Source of the DNA: an uncultured Acetatifactor sp.
Lineage (GTDB): Bacteria > Bacillota > Clostridia > Lachnospirales > Lachnospiraceae
Length of the DNA: 16,172 nt
NCBI GenBank assembly: GCA_910578185.1
Contig: CAJTPN010000032.1
Location: 1 to 16,172, forward strand
Direction of reading: 5' to 3'
The position numbers and the translations under genes were made by a program. Numbering within the stretch: the stretch's first letter is position 1; each line of letters starts with the position of its first letter. Below the pieces are notes generated by a model. It had not been told where the DNA came from, searched no databases, and saw nothing but the letters and a program-made list of their open reading frames with translations. Below are positions 1-7,592 of the stretch, one piece after another.

Positions 1-327
1 CAGTTCCTGCCTCATCTGCTCATTTTCCTTCCGCAGTCTTTCTACCTCCTGCTGGGACATCGCAAGCTCATGGTTCATCGCCATGTCCAGGACCTCACGC
101 CTGGGATCTGCCAGGCTCGCCTGCTGTTCCAGCGCACGGTCAATTTCCTTCCTCACCTGCGGGTTCTTATAAAAGAATCCCCTGGACAGGCCAGTCCTCT
201 GCATCAGCTTCTGGATGCTTACCTTCTCCCCGTCATCCACCATGCGGACAATCTCCCATCTTGCCTTTTCGATCTTTGCTTCGCTGGCCTGCTTATTGAC
301 CGCCAGCATCCTGTCGTATTTGTTCAT
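1..327 (-). CDS. DUF6262/TnpC-like accessory protein of a tyrosine-recombinase transposon (partial, C-terminus outside window)
   Basis: The reading frame stays open from an ATG at 325-327 to the window edge, giving 109 residues of N-terminus. It begins MNKYDRMLAVNKQASEAKIE and contains LMQRTGLSRGFFYKNPQVRK, a helix-turn-helix-like segment, followed by a charged, Gln/Glu/Lys-rich stretch that looks like a coiled coil. I recognise this as the DUF6262 family, the TnpC-like partner found after two tyrosine recombinases in Tn554-like elements, where it is thought to influence integration orientation and efficiency. A GGGAGGAAG ribosome binding site lies 4 bases before the ATG. In intact elements a recombinase gene sits directly upstream; here a broken ABC transporter gene lies there instead. 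The ATG overlaps the TGA of that remnant frame (ATGA), which suggests the end of a lost recombinase gene is fused to it. Family assignment is from memory of the motif; confidence is good. Confidence 0.75.
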   Translation of the reverse strand, partial: MNKYDRMLAVNKQASEAKIEKARWEIVRMVDDGEKVSIQKLMQRTGLSRGFFYKNPQVRKEIDRALEQQASLADPRREVLDMAMNHELAMSQQEVERLRKENEQMRQEL

Positions 328-344
328 ATTCTTCCTCCCATCCG

Positions 345-952
345 CCACCTGCACACTACAATACCCTGAACGGCATCATAAGCCTCCTGTGTGCGCTGGT
401 CCATATGGGTGCGCAGCTTTTTTGCCAATTCCGCCAGTTTTTTGGACAACTTATCCGCAACAATTAACATAACCGGATAGCTGGCAAACAGGACGATAAT
501 CAACATTGCATCCATTCTGACCAGATACACTGTAGCTGTGAGAACCGTAACGATATTCAGCAATAATCCCGGTAAAGTCTCCGAAAAAAAACTTCCCATT
601 TCCTCCATGTCCGATATCAGTCTTGTGACAATGCTTCCGGTTCCCTTTTCGTCAAAATAAGATTACGGCAATCGAATCAAATGCTTTTCCAGCGATAAAC
701 GGACATCTCTTTGAACCATAGCACTGTAATGATTTCCAAAAATACTTTTAAATATGCAGACACCGTTCCCAGTCCCATCATCCAGAACAAGGGAATCATA
801 AACTTTGAAAAATCCACCGATTCACCGGAAAGCATCAAATCCGTGGCCCGGGCGATGAAATCATTTCCTATCATGACAGTCGCATTCAGAGCAAACGCAA
901 AAAGCAGAAACAAGATCAGCATATACCCGTTGCGTACACTTGCCTTTACCAT
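345..952 (-). pseudogene. ABC exporter membrane domain, frameshifted, nonsense-mutated and 3'-truncated
   Basis: The N-terminal piece (952-677) starts with an ATG overlapping the stop of the upstream regulator (ATGGTAA). It carries two membrane helices, one containing MLILFLLFAFALNATVMIG and one containing FMIPLFWMMGLGTVSAYLKV, then ends in a stop. Homology continues one frame over: KHLIRLP, an in-frame TAA (663-665, where exporters usually have Gln), then SYFDEKGTGSIVTRLISDME, a typical ABC exporter intracellular-loop sequence. More helices and an AYDAVQGIVV coupling segment follow. Near 345-350 homology stops and the frame runs into about 7 residues of foreign sequence before the transposon gene. 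The Walker A, signature and Walker B nucleotide-binding domain is absent. A functional product is not possible from this copy. It was probably the transport partner of the HTH-PurM regulator. Confidence 0.8.
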
Positions 953-2205
953 TTAACCGTTCCCTCCATCCACACCTTTGCATCGGGATGTTCATCATCT
1001 CTTTGTATCGTTCCCATCCGATAGCATTTATGATATTTTTCAATTATTTTTATCACTCTACCCCACTCCCCCTTGGGAATGACCAGCAGCATGCTGATAC
1101 CAAGTGAAAAATTTTCCAGAAAGCACTCCCTGTCCATCATACCCAAATCGTACAGATACCGATATAACGGCGGAAGGGATAGGGACGAAATAGAAAGCCC
1201 CGCTCCCAAGCCTTTTGGCATCGTATGATAGCATCTCCTGTTAAATAATGACCTGTCAATACGAAACACACCATGTATCAGCTCCTGCCTGCAAAGTTCA
1301 TTCATTACATTTACATAACAGTCGTTAGGTTTCATCATTTCATCCATAAAAATGCTGTCTCCATCTATATTTGCATAGGCAATCTCAGGTTTCCTGTCAA
1401 GCATTACCTTTATAAAGGGATAACTGACTGCCGATATTCCTTCGGTATACAGGCCTATCACAATATCGCCTTCCACAATCTTATCTCCCGTTATTATCTT
1501 TCTCCTGTCCGAGACACCGATAACCGCAGCCTGCGTCTTATATTCACAGGCATGATAATTTACGGGCTGGGCAGCCACCTCCATACCTGCAAACACAATC
1601 CCGCTGCGCTCACAGGCTTTCTTGAAAGCTTCACCCATAATCAGAATCTGTCCACTGTCATTGTTCCCACAGATAATATTTGCCTGTAAAATTGCGGGCC
1701 TCACTCCGAAGCGAATCAGGTTGTTTGAGGCATTTGATACCAGATCCGTGCATATTTCCCCATCATATCCATTTTCCATTGCAAAATGTTCCTTGGAACC
1801 TGAAACATGGTTTGCAAGCAAATATACCGGCTCCTCCATTCCTGCAATATCCGGCTTAAAAAATATGGGATCGGTATATTTTGCGTGAAGCAGCATTTTG
1901 TCCTTTGTAACCAGACTGTCCAGCCTTTGCTTTAGCATATGAAGCTTCTTGGTATCCAGGCCGGTATCCATATAACTGATCACCTTTCTTTCCTCCGCAA
2001 GTCCATTCAGTAGAAAGTCAACGGTGGTATCAAGCGTCCGGGCAATATCATATATCATATCAACCGACGGAAGACTGAGTCCCTGCTCCCACCTGGAAAC
2101 CGCCTGATAAGATACATGCAGAAATCCCGCAAGCTGTTTTTGTGTCATTCCCTTTCGTTTTCTTTGTTCCGAAATTGCCCTTCCGCCCTTTTCCCTGTCA
2201 AGCAT
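946..2205 (-). CDS. XRE helix-turn-helix regulator fused to a PurM (AIR synthase)-like domain
   Basis: The product is 419 residues. Residues about 10-65 are an XRE/Cro HTH (GMTQKQLAGFLHVSYQAVSR, then WEQGLSLPSVDMIYDIARTL). From about residue 76 the whole remainder resembles aminoimidazole ribonucleotide synthase PurM: YMDTGLDTKKL matches the PurM Y-x-D-AG-V-D start, ICTDLVSNASNNLIRFGVRP matches the IGIDLVAM-VND segment, and SLPPLYRYLYDLGMMDRECF with NFSLGISMLLVIP matches the C-terminal domain. The nucleotide-binding DGVGTK motif is replaced by HVSGSK and the ND pair by NN, so catalysis is doubtful and ligand sensing is more likely (inference). I chose the ATG at 2205 because AGGAGA lies 7 bases upstream; an in-frame ATG at 2220 lacks a good site. 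The gene overlaps the decayed ABC gene downstream, suggesting a regulator-exporter operon. A true purM would normally sit in a pur cluster; none is here. Confidence 0.8.
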   Translation of the reverse strand: MLDREKGGRAISEQRKRKGMTQKQLAGFLHVSYQAVSRWEQGLSLPSVDMIYDIARTLDTTVDFLLNGLAEERKVISYMDTGLDTKKLHMLKQRLDSLVTKDKMLLHAKYTDPIFFKPDIAGMEEPVYLLANHVSGSKEHFAMENGYDGEICTDLVSNASNNLIRFGVRPAILQANIICGNNDSGQILIMGEAFKKACERSGIVFAGMEVAAQPVNYHACEYKTQAAVIGVSDRRKIITGDKIVEGDIVIGLYTEGISAVSYPFIKVMLDRKPEIAYANIDGDSIFMDEMMKPNDCYVNVMNELCRQELIHGVFRIDRSLFNRRCYHTMPKGLGAGLSISSLSLPPLYRYLYDLGMMDRECFLENFSLGISMLLVIPKGEWGRVIKIIEKYHKCYRMGTIQRDDEHPDAKVWMEGTVKW

Positions 2206-2499
2206 ACTGTCTCTCCTCATCCGGTTCCCGCTTGCGGAAACTTATTCCGGTCCCTTGTGTACAACGCCGGGACTGTTTTAATCTTTTTCCAGACATCTCT
2301 TAATCGCACTATCATATATTACCGTCTGGCACATAGGTGCTCCGATGTCAAAGACCTTTTATATATTATGAAATTTTATCATAGGGAATATTTATTGAAA
2401 TAAACAAGATATTGAGACGCGATTTAGAACTCAATTAAAAAAAGAATGCCGAAATCCCCGCTGTCAGTGGACGAAAACGCTGCAAATATACGGCAGGTA

Positions 2500-2528
2500 T
2501 TTACGAAACACGGAACAGATGATATGAT
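2500..2528 (+). promoter_or_regulatory. candidate sigma-A promoter for the amidohydrolase
   Basis: TTTACG (2500-2505, 4 of 6 to TTGACA) is followed by a 17-base spacer and TATGAT (2523-2528, 5 of 6 to TATAAT). It would give a leader of about 100 bases before the amidohydrolase ATG. The match is moderate and rests only on hexamers and spacing. Confidence 0.4.
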
Positions 2529-2554
2529 AATAAAAAACAAAGCGCCATTTAGGC

Positions 2555-2568
2555 CCAAAGTACTTTGG
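2555..2568. promoter_or_regulatory. perfect 14-bp palindrome, candidate operator
   Basis: CCAAAGTACTTTGG is a perfect two-fold symmetric sequence about 27 bases after the candidate -10 box and 68 bases before the amidohydrolase start. The place suits a roadblock or repressor site. A hairpin follows closely: TGAGGCG at 2580-2586 and its exact complement CGCCTCA at 2602-2608 with a 15-base loop, just ahead of the AGGAGA ribosome binding site. No known regulator is recognised for either. Confidence 0.4.
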
Positions 2569-2635
2569 TTCCACACTAATGAGGCGTCTTCACAGTCCAT
2601 TCGCCTCAGATACAGATTCCCGAGAGGAGATATTC

Positions 2636-3490
2636 ATGATCATAGACTTTCACACACATACGTTTCCTCAGACACTGGCAAAACGCGCCGTTGACAAGCT
2701 GGCAAAAAGCGCCCGTGCAAAAAATTATCTGGACGGTACGGCAGAGGCTCTGTGTCGATCCATGGCACAAGCAGGCATAGACTATTCAGTGCTGCTCCCC
2801 GTAGCCACCAAACCAGAGCAGCAGGAAGATATTAACAGGCTTGCCGCAGATATCAACGCACACTCTGATGAAACCGGACTTTTTTCCTTCGGAGGCATAC
2901 ATCCGGAAAATACAAATTACCGTCAAATACTCCGTGACTGCAGACAAAATGGTATTCCGGGAATAAAACTCCACCCAATTTTTCAGCAAACTCCTATAGA
3001 CGATATCCGCTATCTGCGAATCATCGAATGTGCCTGCGAAAACCAACTGATCATCCTGGTGCACGCAGGGTATGACATCAGCCATCCAGACTGGGACTAT
3101 TCTTCCGTCCCCCGTATCTGCGCGATACTTGACAGACTCACCCCCGATAAATTTGTGTTGGCCCACATGGGCGGTTGGCAAAACTGGGATGCGGTAGCAT
3201 CGGAGATTGCAGGGCGCGATGTATGGCTGGATACTTCTTTTTCCTTGCTTCCCATCGCCCCCGCCCCTGGAACGGTTCGCACACAGGAGGAAGCCCCGCC
3301 CCTTGGCAGGGAACTATTCCTGCGCATCGTGCGAGAACACGGAGCAGACCGCATCCTCTTTGGTACAGACAGTCCCTGGAGCCCCCAATTACAAACCATC
3401 AATGCTCTGAAAGCCTCGGGACTCACTGGCCAGGAACTGAACGCCATACTGGGAGAAAACGGAGCAAAGCTGCTCTCTATATCGCAATGA
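2636..3490 (+). CDS. amidohydrolase of the TIM-barrel 'amidohydrolase 2' (ACMSD-like) family
   Basis: The protein has 284 residues, the usual length of the family. It starts MIIDFHTHTF, giving the metal-binding HxH pair (His6, His8) at the end of strand 1. GIHPE (His89), GIKLHP (Lys111, His113), ILVHAGYD (His143), VLAHMGG (His177) and LFGTDSPW (Asp245) follow in the order expected of a metal-dependent hydrolase or decarboxylase barrel. The last motif is the classic terminal Asp. The ATG at 2636 is preceded by AGGAGA at a 5-base gap; a longer frame from 2579 lacks this and would read through the leader hairpin. It is cytoplasmic, with no signal peptide. The gene stands alone and converges on iorB with about 50 bases between stops. 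Substrate cannot be told from sequence; hydrolase and decarboxylase activities both occur in this family. Confidence 0.85.
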   Translation: MIIDFHTHTFPQTLAKRAVDKLAKSARAKNYLDGTAEALCRSMAQAGIDYSVLLPVATKPEQQEDINRLAADINAHSDETGLFSFGGIHPENTNYRQILRDCRQNGIPGIKLHPIFQQTPIDDIRYLRIIECACENQLIILVHAGYDISHPDWDYSSVPRICAILDRLTPDKFVLAHMGGWQNWDAVASEIAGRDVWLDTSFSLLPIAPAPGTVRTQEEAPPLGRELFLRIVREHGADRILFGTDSPWSPQLQTINALKASGLTGQELNAILGENGAKLLSISQ

Positions 3491-3543
3491 CTATAAAACA
3501 GACCTCCTGCCGCCTCTCCTCTTCCATATGACAAATCACAATT

Positions 3544-4116
3544 TCAGGCGCGTCCCAAAGCAAATGCTTTGAGGTTTAAATCATGGAATTTTGGCGGTAC
3601 AACTTCCATGATCGCATCCTGCCAATCCTTTGGCGTTATCTGCGGAAAGTGCTTCGACAGCCTTCCCATCAGAACAATGTTCACTGCTCTGGCCGAACCT
3701 GCCTCTTCCGCCATAGCCAGAAAATCTTCCGCGTCAACTGCCGCACCCGCTTCCTGCATTTTTCTCACAAGATCTTGAGGATATTGTGCCGCTCCTGTAA
3801 TGACCGGCATGGGATCTATCTCCTGGGTATTGGTGATCATCTGCCCGCCGGGTTTCAGATACTCCAGCCACCTGACGGCTTCCAACATCTCAAAGGACAC
3901 GATGATATCTGCCTCCCCCCTGTCAATGACAGGCGAGTATACCTTTTCCCCGTAGCGCACATATGTCACCACGCTTCCGCCCCTCTGGCTCATGCCATGA
4001 ACTTCGGAAACCTTCACATCTAACCCCTGCTTCAGCAATACATGCCCCAGCAGTTTACTGGCAAGCAAGGTTCCCTGCCCGCCCACTCCTACTATCATTA
4101 TATTTTCCGTACTCAT
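3544..4116 (-). CDS. iorB: indolepyruvate:ferredoxin oxidoreductase, beta subunit
   Basis: The 190-residue protein begins MSTENIMIVGVGGQGTLLAS, with the GVGGQG motif (residues 10-15) of the pyruvate:ferredoxin oxidoreductase gamma-like domain, followed by SEVHGMSQRGGSVVTYVRYG, a hallmark of IorB. The length is normal for the subunit. With IorA it oxidatively decarboxylates indolepyruvate and other aryl-pyruvates to aryl-acetyl-CoA, CO2 and reduced ferredoxin in the cytoplasm. It is the last gene of the operon, 41 bases after iorA. A GAGGG sequence lies 4 bases before the ATG. No clear terminator hairpin is visible between its stop and the convergent amidohydrolase, so some antisense overlap of the two transcripts is possible. 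Confidence 0.92.
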   Translation of the reverse strand: MSTENIMIVGVGGQGTLLASKLLGHVLLKQGLDVKVSEVHGMSQRGGSVVTYVRYGEKVYSPVIDRGEADIIVSFEMLEAVRWLEYLKPGGQMITNTQEIDPMPVITGAAQYPQDLVRKMQEAGAAVDAEDFLAMAEEAGSARAVNIVLMGRLSKHFPQITPKDWQDAIMEVVPPKFHDLNLKAFALGRA

Positions 4117-4157
4117 ATATCCCTCGTTTTCCTGTTAATGGTGTATGTTTCAAATAC

Positions 4158-5891
4158 TCATACCGTTTTCAGCGCGTCAAATTTACACATCTGAGTACAT
4201 ACCTTACAGCCAATGCATAAGGTAGTATCTATCCGGGCTTTATTGTCCTTTATAGAGATTGCCGGGCAGCCAATCTTCATACAAGCCCTGCAGCCCTTAC
4301 ATTTATCTTCCTCCACCTGAAGCGGCGCCTGGTGAACGATACCTTTGATCATGACGCAGGGACGGCGGCTGATGATAATAGACGGCGCATCCGCCTCCAG
4401 CTCTTCCTTCAGAACCCTTTCCACCTCCGCAAGATCATAGGGATCCACCACCCTTACCCGCTCGAAACCCAAAGCCCGGCACAAAGCCTCCAGATTCACC
4501 TTTCCCGCAGGCTCTCCCCGAAGATTCTTTCCTGTTGTGGGATTCTGCTGATGTCCCGTCATACCTGTGATGGAATTATCCAATATGATCACTGTGGAAT
4601 TGCTACCATTGTAAGCGATATCCGTAATCCCGGTGATTCCGGAATGTATAAAAGTCGAATCTCCGATCACGCCCACACTGTGCTTCTCCCCCCACTGTCC
4701 CATGGCTTTGTTAAAGCCGTGGAGCCCGGAGCAGGAAGCCCCCATACATACATTTAAGTCCATGGCATTTAAAGGCGGTACCGCCCCCAAGGTATAGCAT
4801 CCGATATCTCCGTACACCATACAGTTATTTTTATGTAAGATATAGAAAATCCCTCTGTGAGGACACCCGGCGCACATGACAGGGGGCCGTCCAGGCACCG
4901 GAATATTTTCTTTCGCCCGCACCGATTCCGGCTCCTTAACCCCCATACAGACTCTGACCAGATTTTGAGAAAACTCCCCGCAGACTGGGAAGATATCCTT
5001 ACCTGATACCGTCAGCCCAAGCCGTCTGCAGTGGTTCTCTATCACAGGGTCCAGTTCCTCCAAGACAACAAGTCTGTCCACTGTCCCGGCAAAATCACGA
5101 ATCAGCTTTTCCGGCAAGGGGTATATCATCCCAAGCTTTAAAATACTTGCCCCTTCCCCAAACACCTCTTTGGCATACTGATAGGAAGTGGAGGAGGTAA
5201 TAATGCCAAGAGCGGTATCTCCCATTTCCACCCGGTTCAAATCGCACTCCTCCGCATAGGAAATAAGCGCCAATGTACGTTGTTCCACACGAACATGTGC
5301 GTTTCTGGAATTATTTGTCATCATCACCTTAGTCGGGTCCTTCACATAAGGCACTTGGAGCGGTTCCGCACGTTCCCCGGTTTCCACCACACTCTGCGAA
5401 TGAGATACACGGGTACACATTTTTACCAATACCGGGGTGTTAAATTTCTCGGATATTTCGTATGCTTTTTTTACAAACAAAAGAGACTCCGCAGAATCGG
5501 AGGGTTCCAGCATGGGCACCTTTGCCGCCTTGGCATAATGTCGCGAATCCTGTTCGTTTTGCGAGGAATGCATCCCCGGATCATCCGCCACACATATGAC
5601 CAGTCCGGCGTTTACTCCCTGATAAGATATGGTAAACAGCGGATCCGCCGCAACATTTAATCCCACATGCTTCATGGCGCAGGCACTCCGTACCCCTCCC
5701 AGACTGGCTCCGTGAGCAACCTCCAAAGCCACCTTTTCATTGGGGGCCCACTCGCAGTAAATCTCGTCATACAGCGCCGCTTCCTCCGTGATCTCCGTGC
5801 TGGGCGTTCCGGGATAGCTGGATATCACCTTACAGCCCGCCTCATACAATCCCCGTGCAACCGCCTTGTTTCCAAGCATCAATTCTCTCAT
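4158..5891 (-). CDS. iorA: indolepyruvate:ferredoxin oxidoreductase, alpha subunit
   Basis: The 577-residue protein is a full-length IorA. The N-terminal pyrimidine domain shows SSYPGTPSTEI (residues 24-34) and EWAPNEKVALEVAHGAS (47-63), which holds the conserved Glu that activates thiamine diphosphate. A transketolase C-like segment follows in the middle. The pyrophosphate-binding domain has CAGCPHRG (340-347), GDIGCYTLG (361-369) and the GDS...LDN thiamine diphosphate motif (410-439). The C-terminus carries two 4Fe-4S clusters of ferredoxin type: Cys531, 534, 537, 542 and Cys559, 562, 565, 569. It converts aryl-pyruvates to aryl-acetyl-CoA with reduction of ferredoxin, together with IorB. 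AGGTGAG stands 8 bases before the ATG. The gene lies 66 bases after the ligase and 41 before iorB, an operon. No key residue appears to be missing. Confidence 0.95.
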   Translation of the reverse strand: MRELMLGNKAVARGLYEAGCKVISSYPGTPSTEITEEAALYDEIYCEWAPNEKVALEVAHGASLGGVRSACAMKHVGLNVAADPLFTISYQGVNAGLVICVADDPGMHSSQNEQDSRHYAKAAKVPMLEPSDSAESLLFVKKAYEISEKFNTPVLVKMCTRVSHSQSVVETGERAEPLQVPYVKDPTKVMMTNNSRNAHVRVEQRTLALISYAEECDLNRVEMGDTALGIITSSTSYQYAKEVFGEGASILKLGMIYPLPEKLIRDFAGTVDRLVVLEELDPVIENHCRRLGLTVSGKDIFPVCGEFSQNLVRVCMGVKEPESVRAKENIPVPGRPPVMCAGCPHRGIFYILHKNNCMVYGDIGCYTLGAVPPLNAMDLNVCMGASCSGLHGFNKAMGQWGEKHSVGVIGDSTFIHSGITGITDIAYNGSNSTVIILDNSITGMTGHQQNPTTGKNLRGEPAGKVNLEALCRALGFERVRVVDPYDLAEVERVLKEELEADAPSIIISRRPCVMIKGIVHQAPLQVEEDKCKGCRACMKIGCPAISIKDNKARIDTTLCIGCKVCTQMCKFDALKTV

Positions 5892-5957
5892 GTTTTTATC
5901 TCACCTTTCTATTCACGGAAATTCAGTCTCCATGCCAGGACATCTGGTTTTCGAAAC

Positions 5958-7592
5958 TCAGCTCATATTCTCCTTCTCCACAAGCCTTTCCGCCCCGTAT
6001 TTCTTACGCAGCCTGGGCTTCTCAATCTTACCCGTGGCATTCCTTGGTATCTGACTGAAAATAATTTCCTTAGGACGTTTATACCTGGGCAGCCCCATGC
6101 AAAACGCCTCTATCTCCTCCCTGCCGCACTCCATACCGTCTTTAATCTCAATCACCGCAGCTGTCTTTTCACCAAGCCGCCTATCCGGAAGGCCTATCAC
6201 AGCCGCATCCTTTACCTTGTCATGACGCCGCAGAAAATCTTCGATCTGCACCGGATAAATATTCTCGCCGCCGCTGACGATCACGTCTTTCTTGCGATCC
6301 ACCAGGAAATAAAATCCATCCTCATCCTGCATGGCCATATCTCCCGTGTATAGCCATCCATCCCTTAAAACCTCCGCCGTCGCCTCCTCATTGCGGTAGT
6401 AACAGGTCATGACGCCGGGGCCTTTCACACACAGTTCCCCCACCTCTCCTTGTTCCACTTCCCCTCCGGTCTCATCCACAATCTTGCAGGACCAGCCATA
6501 TCCCGGAATTCCAATAGAGCCCACCTTGTGAATATTTTCCAACCCAAGGTGTACACAGCCCGGCCCTGTGGACTCGGATAATCCATAGTTGGTGTCATAG
6601 TCATGCTTTGGAAAATACCCTCTCCACCGCTTGATTAGTGAAGGAGGAACCGGCTGCGCTCCGATATGCATCAGACGCCACCCTTCCAAATCATAATCCT
6701 CCTGCCTCAATTCCCCCCTGTCCAGGGCGTCTAAAATATCCTGCGCCCAGGGCACCAACAGCCAGACAATCGTGCAGCGCTCCCTGGAGACAGCCGATAA
6801 AATGGTTTCCGGCTTCGTTCCCTTCAGCAAAACAGCCTTACTGCCCGCCACCAGACTGCCCATCCAATGAAACTTGGCCCCCGTATGATACAATGGCGGT
6901 ATACACAAAAATGTGTCCTCCCGGCTTGTCCTGTGATGCTTTTGCTCCATCTCTGCGGCCTGGGTCAGGCTTTGATGCCTATGTAAAATGGCCTTGGGAA
7001 AACCCGTGGTTCCTGAGGAAAAATAAATCGCGCCGTAATCTTCCTCTGTAATCTCCACTCCTGGTGCCTGACTGGAGCAATCCGCCACCAGCTCGTGATA
7101 ACTTTCCGCAAAGCTCGGGCAGCTGTCCCCCACATAAATCAACAGCCGTCCCTTGCTGATCTGCTCACAGATTGCCTCAATACGCCCAATAAACGCCGAA
7201 CCGAACACCACGATATCCACCTCCGCAAGCTCGGCACAATACAAGATTTCGTCTGCGTCGTAGCGGAAATTGAAGGGAACGGCAATGGCGCCGCTCTTAA
7301 GTACCCCAAAATAAATCGGCAGCCATTCCAGACAGTTGTACATCAATATGGCCACCTTGTCGCCCTTTTTCACCCCGCGGCCAATCAACATATTGGCAAA
7401 GCGGTTTGCCTTCTCGTTAAAAACCCCCCAGGTAATCTCCCTCCGGTAAGGCTTAAATCCTTCCGACTGAATCAACTCATATTCCTTCCAGGTAGTCCTC
7501 CGGGTATCCTTTTCGTCCGGATTCAGCTCCACCAGGGCAACTTCCTCCGAGTACAATCTTGCATTCCTGTCCAGAAAATCCGTAACCGGCAT
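5958..7592 (-). CDS. AMP-forming acyl/aryl-acid CoA ligase (class I adenylate-forming enzyme)
   Basis: The 544-residue enzyme has all core motifs of acyl-CoA synthetases: the ATP-binding loop SSGTTGFPK (192-200), NYGLSEST (335-342), YTGD (415-418), the hinge DRKKDVIVSGGENIYP (432-447) and the catalytic lysine in NATGK (522). It activates a carboxylic acid to an acyl-adenylate and then to the CoA thioester. The ATG at 7592 is preferred, with AAAGGA about 10 bases upstream; an in-frame TTG at 7616 would add 8 residues but has AAAGG directly adjacent to it and no spacer. It is the first gene of an operon with iorA and iorB, which suggests that the acid is an arylacetate such as indoleacetate or phenylacetate (inference). 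It is not of the shorter PaaK phenylacetate-CoA ligase type often seen beside iorAB. Branched or short fatty acids are alternatives. Confidence 0.85.
   Translation of the reverse strand: MPVTDFLDRNARLYSEEVALVELNPDEKDTRRTTWKEYELIQSEGFKPYRREITWGVFNEKANRFANMLIGRGVKKGDKVAILMYNCLEWLPIYFGVLKSGAIAVPFNFRYDADEILYCAELAEVDIVVFGSAFIGRIEAICEQISKGRLLIYVGDSCPSFAESYHELVADCSSQAPGVEITEEDYGAIYFSSGTTGFPKAILHRHQSLTQAAEMEQKHHRTSREDTFLCIPPLYHTGAKFHWMGSLVAGSKAVLLKGTKPETILSAVSRERCTIVWLLVPWAQDILDALDRGELRQEDYDLEGWRLMHIGAQPVPPSLIKRWRGYFPKHDYDTNYGLSESTGPGCVHLGLENIHKVGSIGIPGYGWSCKIVDETGGEVEQGEVGELCVKGPGVMTCYYRNEEATAEVLRDGWLYTGDMAMQDEDGFYFLVDRKKDVIVSGGENIYPVQIEDFLRRHDKVKDAAVIGLPDRRLGEKTAAVIEIKDGMECGREEIEAFCMGLPRYKRPKEIIFSQIPRNATGKIEKPRLRKKYGAERLVEKENMS

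Larger units (their letters stand above)
2206..2635. other. intergenic region between the divergent HTH-PurM gene and the amidohydrolase
   Basis: These 430 bases hold the start regions of two divergent genes. The left half is AT-rich; on the minus strand a weak promoter match, TTGTTT (2402-2407), 18-base spacer, TATGAT (2378-2383), could serve the HTH-PurM gene. The right half carries a better plus-strand promoter, a 14-bp palindrome and a hairpin, listed separately. An 82-codon frame starting at 2446 has no ribosome binding site and no recognisable sequence, so I see no gene here. Confidence 0.5.

Noticed and set aside
946..2205. Genuine purM biosynthetic gene
   Set aside because: The N-terminal HTH, the altered nucleotide motif and absence of other pur genes argue against a housekeeping AIR synthase.
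2446..2694. 82-codon plus-strand frame before the amidohydrolase
   Set aside because: No ribosome binding site; it runs through the palindrome, the hairpin and the true amidohydrolase start in another frame.
5667..6353. 228-codon plus-strand frame over iorA and the ligase
   Set aside because: It spans two well-supported minus-strand genes and their junction; composition is that of an antisense shadow.
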